From: Sordariomycetes sp. S80-01Y
Taxonomy: Eukaryota; Ascomycota; Sordariomycetes
Direction of reading: 5' to 3'
DNA: 64,000 nucleotides
Assembly (NCBI GenBank): GCA_037042185.1
Contig: JAXQJY010000026.1
Coordinates: 1,240,001-1,304,000, forward strand
Below the pieces are notes generated by a model. The model saw only the letters and a program-made list of their open reading frames with translations, made no database searches and was not told where the DNA came from. The stretch's first letter is position 1. Each line of letters starts with the position of its first letter. This document shows, piece by piece, positions 24,357 through 36,286 of the stretch. A program made the translations under genes and the position numbers.

Positions 24357-26505
24357 ATGAAAGGCACCGCACCTCGAGGATCCCCTCGTAAAATTCACCC
24401 AACAACACCTTCGCGTCGCATTCTGTCTTGTGATCCCCGACCGGCAATGCCTGTCAACCCTTCGGCTTCCATCTCTCCTCTTCGTGAGAGACGAAAATAC
24501 GAGGACAACATATCAAGCTCGATACATCAACCTCATCTCAGGCATTCGGCTACTGGGGCTTCTGGCTCTGTAAAAGAATTGGGGGGCTTAGAGAGGTTGA
24601 CCACGCCAACGCCTGCGCCGCGTCCGAGGCCAGGGGCAACGGCGTCCGCGGAAGTTGCTACCCATCACCTTGATCGTTCCACAAGCATCGTCGTCGGTAT
24701 TCCGGAAAGGAGGCCATTCGTATACCCCCCTTTCAACCCTCACACACCTGTACTGACGAGGGACAATACGTGCGACGCGGACATCACTTTCGACTCTACA
24801 AGTCACGAATCTCGATACGCCTCCCGTTCAGAACGGCCTGCTCCCACTGGCACTCCGAAGTGCACGCCTAAGAGCTCTGATAAAAAACGACTTTCACAAA
24901 GCCAGCTTGTGTGGTTGAATGCTTCGCCAGGGCCAGCTTCGTCTGTGCCTGCCCCGACATCCGGATCGAATTCCATGATACAAGCGCAAACGATCGAAAG
25001 CGGTGAGGGAGACGCCCAGAAGCCTGTCTCTCTTCCTGCCGCAAAACATTTAAGGTCCGTGAGGGAAGAGCCATCTTTCCTTAACATCCACCATCAGGAT
25101 GGGACAGAAACAAACCCAATCACCAGCAGTGAGAGGATCCTCGAGGCGTTTGCGAGCTCACATTGCCGAGGCTTTGTAAATCCAAATATTCCAGACATAG
25201 GAACTGGGAAGGAATCAATAAGTGCCAGGAAGAAGCAGGCGCTGGACTCTTTGATACCCCCGGAACCTCTGGTAGCGAAAGAGCTGGAAAAACATGCCAT
25301 GGCTCGCAAGAAAAGGGAGGCAAAAGTTGTTCAGCCAAAAGAGGGAATGACTCGCGAACAAAAGACCGTCGAAACCATCATCGAGATCAAGATTCGCTTC
25401 TGGTTTCTCCGCGCCCATATGGTCAATGATTACAATGAGCGTTTCCCTCTCTTGAATCTCAGCAATCACCAGGCGACGACCTTTTTTGACGGATTCAATA
25501 CATGGTGGCACGTACCTTTCACTGCGGGCCGAATGCCGCCCGACCACGAGGCAGAAGCGAAGAGCTTGTGTCAACAATACCAATCGATCCTGGAAAGTCT
25601 GGATGACCCCAATAACGAGCAACTTCGTCGGGCCGTTGAAGAAAATGTTGAGAAGGAATGCAGGGAAGAGTGCCGTGACTAGTGGGACCCGTCGACTCGA
25701 TTCCCCTGGCTGTCAACTCCCTCCTGGGACGAGGCAAGGGACCTTCCGGTCAATCAACACAAATGGGCCGACATGGTTGCAAAGTATTGGCTTGCAACGG
25801 GAAAAGCCTTGAGGCCGGGGTACTTCAGGGTGAACATTCTCGATATGCACCCAGACGGGCAGATGTTTGTCACTGAGGACCAGGTGCCTAACGATGTTTC
25901 CTTGGAAACACTCATCCACCACCTCGGCATGCTTCGGCCGGCGAACTCGAAGCACAACGACGACGTCTTGTGCAATGCATACGAAAGTATTGATGAGACT
26001 GTTGAAATGTCCAAAGACCACGACCAGAGGCCGAGATCTAATTTTCGTCGGCGTCGTCGTCGCGATGCCATCAAACTGCGTAAATCAGCACAGGCACGTT
26101 ATTTCAAGCTTGACGCTCCAAATAGTGAACGAGGAACATGGCATCACATCCTACACGTATCCCAAGGCGGAAGTCAGACATACAAGATCCCAGAGGGTAG
26201 TCGTTGTCTTGCACCACACCTTTGGAAGCCCTTGGATGGAACAGCAGCGTTAGTCAAGATCAAGAAGGCGTCCCAGCAGGGGAAGCTTCCGGTGTTTGTT
26301 AGGGTAAGTTCGTTCTATAGGCATATTGATGCGTCTAAGTGAGTCGGACTAATTGTTCCTATAACCTTGGATGATTCGACTGAGGGGGCTGTGGCCCAAG
26401 ATCCACGAGCTTCGAAAGCTGGCCGTTGAGAACGAGCCAGGAATTGATTACCCCAGCTTTACGACTGAGGAACTGGGCTTACTTGATGACGGCAATGTTC
26501 AATAG
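24357..26505 (+). CDS. Unknown fungal protein, frame interrupted by one TAG
   Basis: From ATG 24357 the frame runs 441 codons to a TAG at 25680-25682, then stays open in the same frame to 26338. A 46-nt intron (GTGAGT..GAG, 26339-26384) leads to a last exon ending at TAG 26503-26505. The sequence after the first TAG (WDPSTRFPWL.., WADMVAKYWLATGKALRPGYF) is as protein-like as that before it (IKIRFWFLRAHMVNDYNERF), so one gene of 700 codons is likely. The N-terminal third is disordered (Ser/Pro/Thr/Arg); later blocks are Trp- and Glu-rich and folded-looking. I do not recognise the family. The inner TAG may be a nonsense change, a readthrough site, or the acceptor of a 48-nt intron beginning at 25635 with a weak GTTGAA donor. 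Confidence 0.6.
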
Positions 26506-27010
26506 GCCGGATTCTGAGACAAGGTGTGAATGAAATGGTTTCGCTCGGTCATGAAACCCAGATGGAAGATTGCTGCTGGATATTAAAGGGCTGAACTGAG
26601 ATGAGGGCAGTCTGTCAAGGCGCAAGCGCTAGAACCCCACAGCTCAACCATTGATGAAATGCAAATGAAGAGGAACGCATTGCCTTTCCGAGACCATCTC
26701 ACTCTTGGATAATGCGTGGAGTAGACCGGAGACGGAAGCTATGGTAGTGATGAGAGGAAACGGCCACTTGCTGTGGTTGTATGGATGAATAGATAGATGA
26801 TTCTACGGGGCGATCCCACCGATTAATATGATTTCGTCCGAAATAGAGAAGAAGACACAGTGGTGCCGGAACTCATATCGAGAACTGCACGTGAGCGCTC
26901 CGTAGAGAGAGCCCCAAGCGCCCGTTACCGACACCAACAAACCTTCACCCCTTCACAGCCCCTTGGCAATCTCTTCAGGTGCAGAATCCCCAAATCAAAT
27001 TCTCGGAAAG
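26506..27010. other. Intergenic, 505 bp
   Basis: No gene or clear element seen between the unknown gene and the small membrane-protein candidate. Confidence 0.5.
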
Positions 27011-27259
27011 ATGTGCCTGCCCTGTTTCCCATGGACTTGGACCAAATACGAAGATCCCCTCGACAATCTGGCCAAGATGCCTCAGCAGTCGACGTGGGTC
27101 AATGACGGCCACTCTTGGGCGCTTCAACCTGTGGTGAGTATATATTGTGTTCTTTTTATTGCAGCCTCTCTTTTACTATGTATCTCACGTCGCGTCTTTA
27201 AACGGCAACGCGTCAAAGCTCCCAGCCAGTGCATGGGTGTCAACCCATGCAAGGCGTAG
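27011..27259 (+). CDS. Candidate small single-pass membrane protein
   Basis: 82-codon frame starting MCLPCFPWTWTKYED and ending in a TAG. Residues 41-60 (VVSIYCVLFIAASLLLCISR) form one hydrophobic segment followed by a basic stretch (RRVFKRQRVK), as in a tail facing the cytosol by the positive-inside rule. The two early cysteines could be acylated. A GTGAGT lies at the codons for Val-Ser (about 27134) with a TTGCAG 25 nt on, but that gap is too short for a normal intron. No family is recognised; it may be a chance frame. Confidence 0.35.
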   Translation: MCLPCFPWTWTKYEDPLDNLAKMPQQSTWVNDGHSWALQPVVSIYCVLFIAASLLLCISRRVFKRQRVKAPSQCMGVNPCKA

Positions 27260-27572
27260 AGCTCCCTTGGCTGAGCCAAAATACGGCAACCGGGAACATG
27301 GCATGACACCGCGATGAAGAAAGTACCAAGCGGACGGCAGTTAAAAGCATTCTGCATGTTATATACAGGGCGCAGGTCGATATGAAGTCTTGCTGGAGGC
27401 CTCACTTTTTCCTCACCTCACCTCATCCCTTCGGGTCCCGTGACCACCCGCCCGCATATCCTCGGCCTCTGGAGATAGCAATACACCAGGCGGTCAGCTA
27501 GACCCCTCTCCTTCATCTCACCTTTTTTTTTTTACCTCCCAATTCCTTCATTCACACCACCACCACCAAGAG
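27260..27572. promoter_or_regulatory. Upstream region of the Pro/Gln-rich gene
   Basis: 313 bp with pyrimidine-rich tracts and a T10 run shortly before the ATG at 27573 (context ccaagagATGG). Confidence 0.45.
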
Positions 27573-28915
27573 ATGGGCGCCGCTACAGCCGGAAACCTAC
27601 CCCCAAAGCCACCCCGTCCGTCGAAGAGTCCGCTTCTTCGTCAGGTGCACTTCGAGGGCGACGAGAACGACAACTCCATCAAAGTCACAACTGCTGCTGA
27701 GTACGCTGCCGAAGTCCAAAACTCGTCTGCGCAACCTCAGCACCCTGCAGCACCTGTTACTTCTGGTGCACCTGGAGCTACACCTGCAACGACCGACGGC
27801 GACACCTTCACTCAACCATCCTCCTATCCTGCTCTTGGTCATTTTGGACCTCAGCAGGCGCATCCCAACAACAACCTTACAGGGGGTCCAGATCAGTGGT
27901 ACACCTCTGCCAACCCCGCTGCGAGTGTTAGCAGTTGCTTTCACCGTCCTCAACCTCAGTTTCAGCAACATCTCCATCCTCACGGTCTCTTCACCACCTG
28001 TTCTCACCACATCGCTCCCAACATGGCGTACCAAAACACGGCTCCGCCTCCCCATGGCGTCAACTTCCAGCCTCCCGTCCCGGACACCTCCAATGGCCCA
28101 ATGACCCACGTCTACATCCCGCGCTTCGACGGCGGCATTCCTCAGCAGGCGCCCTTCCCACAGAATCACTTCGGAGGTGGTGGTGGTATTTCTGTTTGTC
28201 CTTCTGCTTTCTATCCTTCTTCTGTACTTGCCAACGCACCTGCACCGAGTACGACACTTACGAACATGTTGCAGCCCGCTAAAGCCTATCCGTGCTATCC
28301 AGGTGGATACCTCTATTGTTACTATGCAAGTCTCGGATCAAGCGATCTCCTGGTTTCCCCCATTCACTCGAATGAGCTTATCACTACTTTTTCCCAGTTC
28401 CTTGACGAGAACGTACGCTGACTTCTGTCTGCGAACAGCATCCACTTGGCTTTCAAGCGCCCCAGCCAGGCTTCATCGCCCAGCCTCAGCCCATCTACCT
28501 CAACCAGCCTCCCATGATGATGGCTCAAGGCCCTCAAGCTCCTGGAATGGCTCAACCTGGCCCGCACATGGCGCCCGGTGCAGGAGGTTGTGGAGCTGGC
28601 CTCCAACCCCCCGGGGGCTCCTACGGCGCTCCGCCTTTCCTGCAAGGTAACACAGGCCCCGTCCCCGAAGTCGCAGGACTGGGTCGTACGGCGGGAGAGG
28701 AGCAACTGCGGCAGCTCAATTTTGCCCAAGGGAACCGATTGTTCGAGCCGCAGGACTTCAAGCCCAGCGATGACGACCCCAGCCGGTTCTACTACGTAAG
28801 GGAGCTGGATGGTAATTGGACGCAGCGCAACCGATTTTCTATCGACCATATGGGTGATTGCCGCTGGTACGTCACGGATGAGGGATGGTTCTACGCCATT
28901 CGTCTTCCGAATTAG
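27573..28915 (+). CDS. Pro/Gln-rich conserved fungal protein, splicing unresolved
   Basis: A first exon from ATG 27573 is read to about 28185 in one frame (MGAATAGNLPPKPPRP.., MAYQNTAPPPHGVNF). A last exon, 28439-28915, is read in another (HPLGFQAPQPGFIAQP.., ending MGDCRWYVTDEGWFYAIRLPN). The acceptor at 28438 (GCTGAC..GCGAACAG) is strong. Between them lies T-rich intron-like DNA with a further acceptor (TTGCAG, 28274), so there are one or two introns whose exact donors I cannot fix; no phase-compatible pair has consensus donors on both sides. The middle is Pro/Gln/Gly-rich and disordered; the last 70 residues (DDDPSRFYYVRELDGNWTQ..) look like a small folded domain. The function is unknown. 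The stop TAG is directly followed by GTGAGT, which could be a 3' UTR intron. Confidence 0.65.
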
Positions 28916-30141
28916 GTGAGTCGACAATTTAGTCGGCATTGCGGAAGCTGACATCTGTAGAGTGTTCGCGCAAAGGAAGATATATCTTGGTCTTTCATGG
29001 CGTCGGGCAATGCTGGGTGAGTGGAACTCTCACGGACTGGGTCTAGACTGCTGACCGAGATAGTTGCAAAAGTCACAGTTGGGGTTAATGTTCCGATTCA
29101 TTTCCCATAGGCTAAGATGATCTCCCAGAGGTCTTCTGAAAGGTCTTTGCACGGTAAAAAAAATCCTGCCATGCTGGAACGAGGTGACTTTGAACCATGA
29201 TGTGTTGGCTTGAAACGGACTGGAGTTGAGCTGGAACATCAGGATCATCGGCTAGGAGAGATTCGGATGCTTTCAAAAACCTACTTCATAGCACTTGCTA
29301 TTGTAAATTATGCACAGACTTTGATATTTCCATATGTAGCACATCAAAACCTTTCCGGCAACTTTTGCCAACCCAGTGATAATCGAGTATCAACTCCTCC
29401 CGAGCTTGCTTCAATTCAAGCCCTTTTGTGAGAAATATCAGGTTCAAACTCATGTTTTTCGATGCCGGGTCCCTTTCTTCTGCTGATGGCATGGCAGATG
29501 GCTTCAGATGTCGCTAGGTTGCGCTTAGTAGTGCTTTGGCCACGGAGTAATAGGGCTGCGAGTGCTGGGCTTGTATAATTCGCTTCGAAATCTTTCTTGA
29601 AGTGTTCTCCTATAGCATTCAGACTTGGATATTTGATATTGCATAAGGGGAACAATGTTGTTTTTGAAGGTGGCACAGAGCCAGCTTTGTTGACTTTTGC
29701 CCCTGAGTCACGAATCCTGATTGGTCCATAATCCTTCGCTCGAGTCGAGGCATGAGATGGGCACCAAAAGCCGGAATCAGAGGCTGTAGCAATTGCGTGC
29801 TCGATATGGGGACGTCTAGATGCTTTGCAGTGCTGTAGTCGGCGATTCTGGGGCCGTATGGCAGCGATGGCAGCTGCAGGCAACCTCAAGTCAACTCACC
29901 TTGGCCTCACTTGGACATAGATCCTCGCTGGCACTGGCACCAGGGGATTGGCCAAATAAGCGAGAGAGGATTTCTGATCATTGAGGTTTCCCTTTTGTCA
30001 TCTTTTGACTCTCTTGCAGCCTTCGTCCGCCTGCAGGAGCATCTGACTGCCAGCCACTCTTTCTGCATCTACGACCTCCCCTCAGTACACTCTTTCAGCA
30101 AATTCTTCGACGCTCATCTTTGGCCTTCCTATAACTTCGCC
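28916..30141. other. Intergenic, about 1.2 kb
   Basis: No supportable gene. A frame open from 29911 runs into the next gene, but its first 77 codons cover pyrimidine-rich, leader-like DNA (for example tttcccttttgtcatcttttgac), so they are treated as 5' UTR. Confidence 0.5.
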
Positions 30142-32322
30142 ATGGTTAAGAAAAGGAATGAAGAGAAGGGACCCTTCACCTTCATCGAGTGGTGCGCCGG
30201 AACCTCCCTGGAGAATGTCCAGAAGCGCAACCGGCCCAAGAGACACTACCTGAAGCGCGACGTCTTCCGCATCAACCTATGCACCGATGACGAGAGAGAA
30301 ACTGACACACTTCATGTGACGTATCCTCGCACTGGACGTACCAAGACTAGCTCCAAAGCTGTGGACAAAGCGATCGAGCCGAATGTTCCCGAAGACAAAA
30401 AAGTCCGCTTCAACAACAAGCCGAGCAAAAGTGCCATCAAGAGAATCACTACCATTACAGAGGAGACAAGTGATAGCGGGACAGAAGCCGAGAGCGAGGA
30501 GGGAAGTGAGAAGGGAAAGCTGCCAAGAAAATCCAAGAACAAGAGGAAGAACCAACAGGAGCAGGACAGCGAGGATGAACAGCCCCATGTTCCTTGCAAA
30601 TGTATTGCATGCATTCGCGAGCGGACAAAGACGAAGCGGCAGGGCAAGAATGTCCCATGCACGAAAGATCGGACTGTCAAACCCGACAAATCAGAAGACT
30701 CTGAGTCCGACGTCAACGAGAAGAAGGAAAATAAAAGGCGAGGGGAAAAGCAGAAGAGCGATAAGGAAGCCGAATCTTCCGCTGAAGAGTCGGAATCTAA
30801 ACCTGATAAGAAGCTTAGCAAGAAGGAGAAGAAGGCCGCGAGGCAGGCCAAGCAGTTCCAGGTCTCTGAGGAGTCTGACGAAGATGGGGCTCTGCAAGCT
30901 AAGGCAGATGGGAAGAAGCAAAGGACTGGCAAGAAACAAGAAGTGCCCAACTCCTCCAAAAAGCGTCAAGAAGGCAACCAACTTGGGACATACCCTGAGG
31001 GCATCATTGCCTCTCATCCTCGCCGGCCCCATTTCTTGCAGCCTACCAAGGCTGAGACCATCCGCACAGAGCGAGTTGTGGAAGGGCCAGAGGACCCAAA
31101 ACCTAATGCTTACTTCGACGCAGAGCACAACATCCTTCGCGTGTATCACGGTCCAGTGTACGGAGGTAACCATGGCCAATCGCTTTACCCGAAAAGGGAT
31201 CCGAACAACAAGCCATTGCCCGTGGGTCAGATTCATCCCAGCGAGAACCCCTGGTTCAGCGGCTTCCCTAAAGACTCTGATGGGAACAACGTCCCCATCA
31301 CGCAAGGTATGCCGATCAACTCAATGCATTACCCCCCGAACATGATGCCCGGTCACTACGGGTCGTATCTCCCACCAATGCCTACCGGATACCCTCCCTA
31401 TCCTCCCGGTCCACCGCCGATGGAGGGTGGTTACAACAGGGGCGCATTTGCGCACATGTCTGCCGCCAATGGCCCGGGAGACGAAAAGAAGAGCGCCTCG
31501 AATAACGTTGGCCCAACCAGCTCGAAGGTAACTCCAGGTACTCCCCCCCAACCAAAATGGAATGCTGATGCTATATAGCCCCTCGAGGGTGAGAACAACC
31601 CTTACTATCAAGCTACGAAGTCGAAGTTTTCACACTTCAGCAATTGGGGGAGCCAAAAAGGAACCAATGGAAGTAAGAATGCGCCTTCTTATGGAGCTGG
31701 AGGAAGCAATGGATCCAACAAAAACTGGGGAGGTAACAACGGGTCCAACAACGGTAATACAAACACCTCACACAGTATAAAAGGCGCACAAGACACATGG
31801 GGTGGCTTAAATACCACCGGCAACAATGGCCGAAATGTCAACGCTGGTAGCAGCGGTAACAACAGCCACAGGAACTCGTCGGGTCATAAGTGGGATAAAG
31901 GCCGTCATGAGAACATTGACGTCTCACACGCAAGTACTCATGGCCGCGAAGCCGAGTCATTTCAGCTTTCCGGCCAGCAGGACTCCTGGCCTTATGACTC
32001 TAGTCACTTTGACGGCAATTATCCCGGCAGCAAAGGCCAGAACGGCAGCGCGAGCGGTTGGGATGCTGGACCAAAGGGCGGCCCTCAGACCAACGTCACG
32101 GATCAGTGGAATGGCAACCCCGGAGCAACCACATGGGACGGTCCAGGGAGTGGGCCAAGGGGGAGTCCCCGGAGGTCGAGCGAGAACAACGTGGCACCAG
32201 TTGAGACAATGCCTGGAGCCTGGGACACAATGCCCGCTTGGGGTGATCCTACTGCTGCGGCAACAACAGGTGGAGCGCTCGATAATGAGGAAAATGACCC
32301 TCTGCCAAGTGGGGGCTGGTGA
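30142..32322 (+). CDS. Unknown Lys/Glu-rich disordered protein
   Basis: 709 aa in two exons: 30142-31527 and 31579-32322. The 51-nt intron (GTAACT..ATATAG) is phase 0. The ATG context (cgccATGG) and the leader-like DNA before it favour this start over an in-frame upstream one. The N-terminus (FTFIEWCAGTSLENVQKRN) may be a short ordered region. Residues 100-290 are Lys/Glu/Ser-rich with a CKCIACIRERTK motif. The middle holds a Pro/Tyr-rich block (NPWFSGFPKDSDGN.., PPMPTGYPPYPPGPPP), and the C-terminal 245 residues are Gly/Asn/Ser/Trp-rich. The composition suggests a nuclear or RNA-binding scaffold, but no domain supports this. It neighbours another low-complexity gene on the same strand; no operon is implied. 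Confidence 0.72.
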
Positions 32323-33416
32323 AGTACCTCGATGAAGGATGGCTATTGGAGTGTGGTAGATGAGAAAGTTGCGGAGCGATGCTCAGGAGTGAAGATGATG
32401 GAAGTAATGGGTTGTCTGAAGTATCTTGTTTGGCGGATAGACACACAGCAGAATCAAAACAGAATGAGAATAGCCAGGTGTGCTCCTAATGTTTGAGTTC
32501 TCTGTTGAATTTCTTCCCCTCCCCAATATGGCGGTCCAATGGATTCTGGTCGTGAAGGGATTGTAGGAGGGGATATGGCTTCGCTACTTGTGTGAAGTAA
32601 ATGTGACTGCCAGAAAGCCCACCAATTCATCATCAGCCACGGAAATATTAAATGTGAGCTTTTTCGAGCCAAACCCCCGTTCCTTGGTTCTTTCATGCTC
32701 GCGGCCACTGTCTTCGCCGTAAATACTGAAGGCGATGGTGGATGAAGCAGGACAACATCAAGATGGACGCACTCGCCGCCGGCACAAGGGCAGCGTGACT
32801 CGAACTTCATCTCACATGTATCATATCCAAACAGAACTTGACTTCTTGTATATCACTTCAATTGTTTTCTGTGGTTTTGGAATAGGTCACAAGTGAAGAC
32901 CCGTAGCCTGTGGAGAGGCACAAGAGCTGAGCTCCACCACTGCCTCACCATGAGAAGCTACAATAGAGAGATAAACGGCCCAGACTGGGTCTCTATATAC
33001 ACAAGGATACTTGTTTTATTTAGGTTTTCTCTGGTGTATTCAGTCTTTCTGCGTGAAGTCTGCAGACCCGTTTCTTGTCATTACCTCCCCGCCCTGAAAC
33101 CCGCTTTGCTAGTTCTTGAGTTTCCCGTTCTGCTGGCGACCTCCTTCATGTCCCAAACACGCTCCAAGACCCCACCGATATTGAGCAATGGCATGGCAAG
33201 TAAAGCATGTCTGAAATGAGCAATGTACTGGATGAGCAAAGAACCCCCTCATCAGGCATCCGGTCTTCGCTTTGACGCAATCCAACGCCTGTCTTTCGCG
33301 GTCATCTTCCCGCCATCGATGATCTAACCGAAGGTCTAACCTCGGGGTATGGAACCTTCTCAAATCTATTTCTCGCTTCCAGCAACCTAAGACCGTTCCA
33401 TGTATCTGCCTTCGGC
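32323..33416. other. Intergenic between convergent genes
   Basis: About 1.1 kb between two convergent genes. No supportable gene seen. Confidence 0.5.
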
Positions 33417-35200
33417 CTAACCAACCTCCTTGTAGCCGTACAGCTCAAAGTACAGCTCCCTCACCTCGGCAAGCAACGGAGGCAGATCGGCGCTGTACTT
33501 CATTGCTCCCACCCTCTTCAAGGCGTAGACAGGCCTGTGAGTTATCAGACGCGGGTTTGGGAGCTCCCCTTCCTCACGCTCTTCCGGATCCATCTCAAGT
33601 TCGGCCAAGAGCACCTTCCGGTACCACCTGAGGATGTCTACCAGGTAAGCCCAGCGGACAGCCAGGGGCACGCTGTGGTGGAAGATTCCCTTGAGTTGCT
33701 TGTAATTGTAGAAGGTCCCGTGCCAGCCGGCCGCCGCTCTGGAGCATTCTCCGCTGAGCCTGGCTCGCTCTCCGGCATCCCGGGGTGGGTGCATTCCCTC
33801 ACCAGCCTGAATCATGTACGCAGGCCCCCTCGCATTCAGCTGAACCAAGCAAACGAATGGAAACCACAGCTTCGATCGGCTTCCTCTCTCTGTTAGAGGC
33901 CCACGCGTCAAGGTCTGCCCGAATTGGTTCTGGGGGATGGCGCCCTGCGTACGCGTGTAACGAGAGACTCGCACACCAAAGCTCCTCAGCCACTGCTTTG
34001 TGCCTTCGCTGCCAAAGACGTCCAGTGCGATCCTCCTGAACATACCTCTGACTTCTTCACTCGTGACAAACCGCCTACAGGATGTGGCAAACATCCGGGA
34101 CAGGGAAAACCACAATGCGGGGTCGTTGAAGAGCCGGGCGTTTCGGGGACCCCTGAAGTCGCCCAACAGAGGCGCCAGCTTGGCCTCGACAAAGGACTGG
34201 ACAATGAAGCCCGCGCTTTGGTAGTTGATGACGAAGTCTTCTGGCACGATGGGTTCGCCGTAAAGGTAAGCGCAGTTCCAGAGACCGTAAGTGGCATCTG
34301 AAAACACCAAGCCCCTTTTTGAGATGGTCACTCCGAAGCAGCAATCGCAAAGTGGCTTTCGGGAGTGGTGCTTGGGCCAGTACTGATCCTTCAGCTCGAT
34401 AGTGTTCAAATGAGGTCTCAGCCGCACCAATTGCCGGAGCAGGGAGGTGAGGTATTCGTCGTGGCCGATCTGGCAGGGTGGTACATCTGGGTCGTCGTCG
34501 AACTCCCCCTCATTCCGAAGGGCGTTTCGAATGCTCCCAAGCTGAACTTCCAGGTGATTGAGGTTGTAGTATAAGAAGAGTGGCGTGAAGAACTTATGCA
34601 AGGCCCTCCCATTCTCACGTGGGTTGTCATCGGATAAGTCGAGCGAGAACGAAACGCTCCTTATCGCCCGGAGCTTCGGTCCCGTGATGGCCGCAGCGTA
34701 GATAGCTAAGTCGGTAGCGCTCAAGAAGCCAAATTTGTTTACCTATCCGGTAACGTCAGTGCCATGTGCCAAGTTTGGGGAGGGAACACCCACTCTGTAG
34801 AAGGTCTGGAAGGTGTCGTGATCGTTTGCGAAGAGACGACATGTACGCATCAAGGCGACAAGGTCTTGCACATCGTCGTTTCCGTTCTCTGAGTACACTT
34901 CGTCCAAGATGAAGGTATTTCCGCCAACCCTTTGCTGAACTGGATAAAGTGTGAAAGAGCTAGAGACCACACCCTCCCAGATCATCAGTCGCACCTAGAC
35001 AAAGTCAACACTCTACACTCTTTGGAGTATTAGAGAAGTCAAATTATACTTACCTCCAAAGACAACTTGTCGAAGAGTCCATTATGAGACTCTTCTCTCT
35101 TGTCGGTACCGGCGTACTGTTGTTGAGAGCGGGTGGCGATGGAGCCCTGCGTAGGCGTTGCTGCCCGAGAGGGCTCCTTGTCTTTCGGAGGAGGCGCCAT
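33417..35200 (-). CDS. F-box-like/2EXR-like family protein, copy A
   Basis: 557 aa in three exons: 35200-35054, 34994-34794 and 34742-33417, all phase 0. The first exon ends KLSLE, the second begins VRLMIWE and ends DTFQTFYR, and the third begins VNKFGFLSATDLAIYAAAI. This is the layout of large fungal families with an N-terminal F-box-like (2EXR-type) motif followed by a divergent ligand or substrate part. A Cys cluster (CDCCFG) sits in the third exon. F-box-like proteins may link substrates to SCF ubiquitin ligases, but this is not shown for this family. It is the longest of four paralogues in the patch and shares both intron positions with the others. Confidence 0.78.
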
Positions 35201-36286
35201 TGGGAGCAAATGGTATTTAGCTAGGTTCTTGAGTTGTTTGATTGAGGGAATACGTTGTGGAACGATGAGCAAACACCGCTGCTTCGGAAGAGCTCACGAG
35301 TGCGCCACGGTCTGGCCTGGATGTACGTCGACGGAACTAAAGCTCGGGGAGCAATATTCAGGAAGACCAAATGGTTTGTGTTGTTCAACCTTGTTCTCAA
35401 GGGGCATCAGTTCTCTTCAGTGTGCAAGTTAGCGAGTTTCTGAGAAATGAAGCTAACGGTCGGCTCGAGTAAGCAACAAAGCCAGAAGAGCTCAATGACG
35501 AGCAAGGTATCTTGGAAGAAAGGGGCTGAAGTGAACTCTGGAGGAGCCCACTCCACGCTGAAGGTAGATGGTGTATTTTTGATGAAAGGAGCTGAAGGAA
35601 GAAAGGGGGGTGAGGGAGAAAGGGTTGAAGAAGAACAGTCGAGACTGAAGACCCAGGGAGCTGATACTGTTTACCAAATCACTAGAACCACCACTCGAGC
35701 GATTGCTAGCACGTCAGGGGAAGCTGGCTAGCAGCTGGTCTGCAAGGCGAACACCCCCGCCGTTCCAGACGTCGGTGAAAGGAGGCCCCGCGAGCCCTCC
35801 ATAGCCACAGAGAATCTACGCTACTGCATTTGAAATGAATCGATTCTCAAGAGTGTGGCTCGGTGCATCTGTTGAATGTGCTCCCATAAAGCTTTGACAG
35901 TGAGAGCGTAGACCGACTATTCGGGACGCTGAAGTCCAAGCAGATGGGACAAGGTGCCGACGAATTCGGGTCCCTAGCGTTGCTAGCAGGTTCGATCAAG
36001 AATCTACTTGGAGTTCCTCGTTTTTGTTCAGGCCCTAGATACTCAGGTTTCGTTCATGAGGACAAGCCGCATAGATCTAGTCTAACCCTCCTGTCTAGGG
36101 AAGAAGAGGGGATTGGCAGCTACGGTGGGCAAGGGGAATCACGTCAGCACAGATTAATCCTCTCCCAACAATTACTCTCTACTGTTGCTCTTAAATGTGT
36201 ATCTGAAGATGCTCTCGGGCCGAAATTCCTGACCATTTCAGGTCTGCGATTGTCTTGGTGCTCGAGCATCAGAATGCCGTCCCCAT
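35201..36286. other. Intergenic between paralogues A and B
   Basis: About 1.1 kb with short scattered open frames but none with family motifs or convincing coding character. Confidence 0.5.

Noticed and set aside
29911-30141. 77-codon upstream extension of the Lys/Glu-rich protein
   Set aside because: Pyrimidine-rich, leader-like DNA; the downstream ATG has a better context and the protein character changes there.
35447-35731. Lys/Glu-rich 94-codon frame between paralogues A and B
   Set aside because: Purine-rich low complexity without motif or neighbours supporting it.
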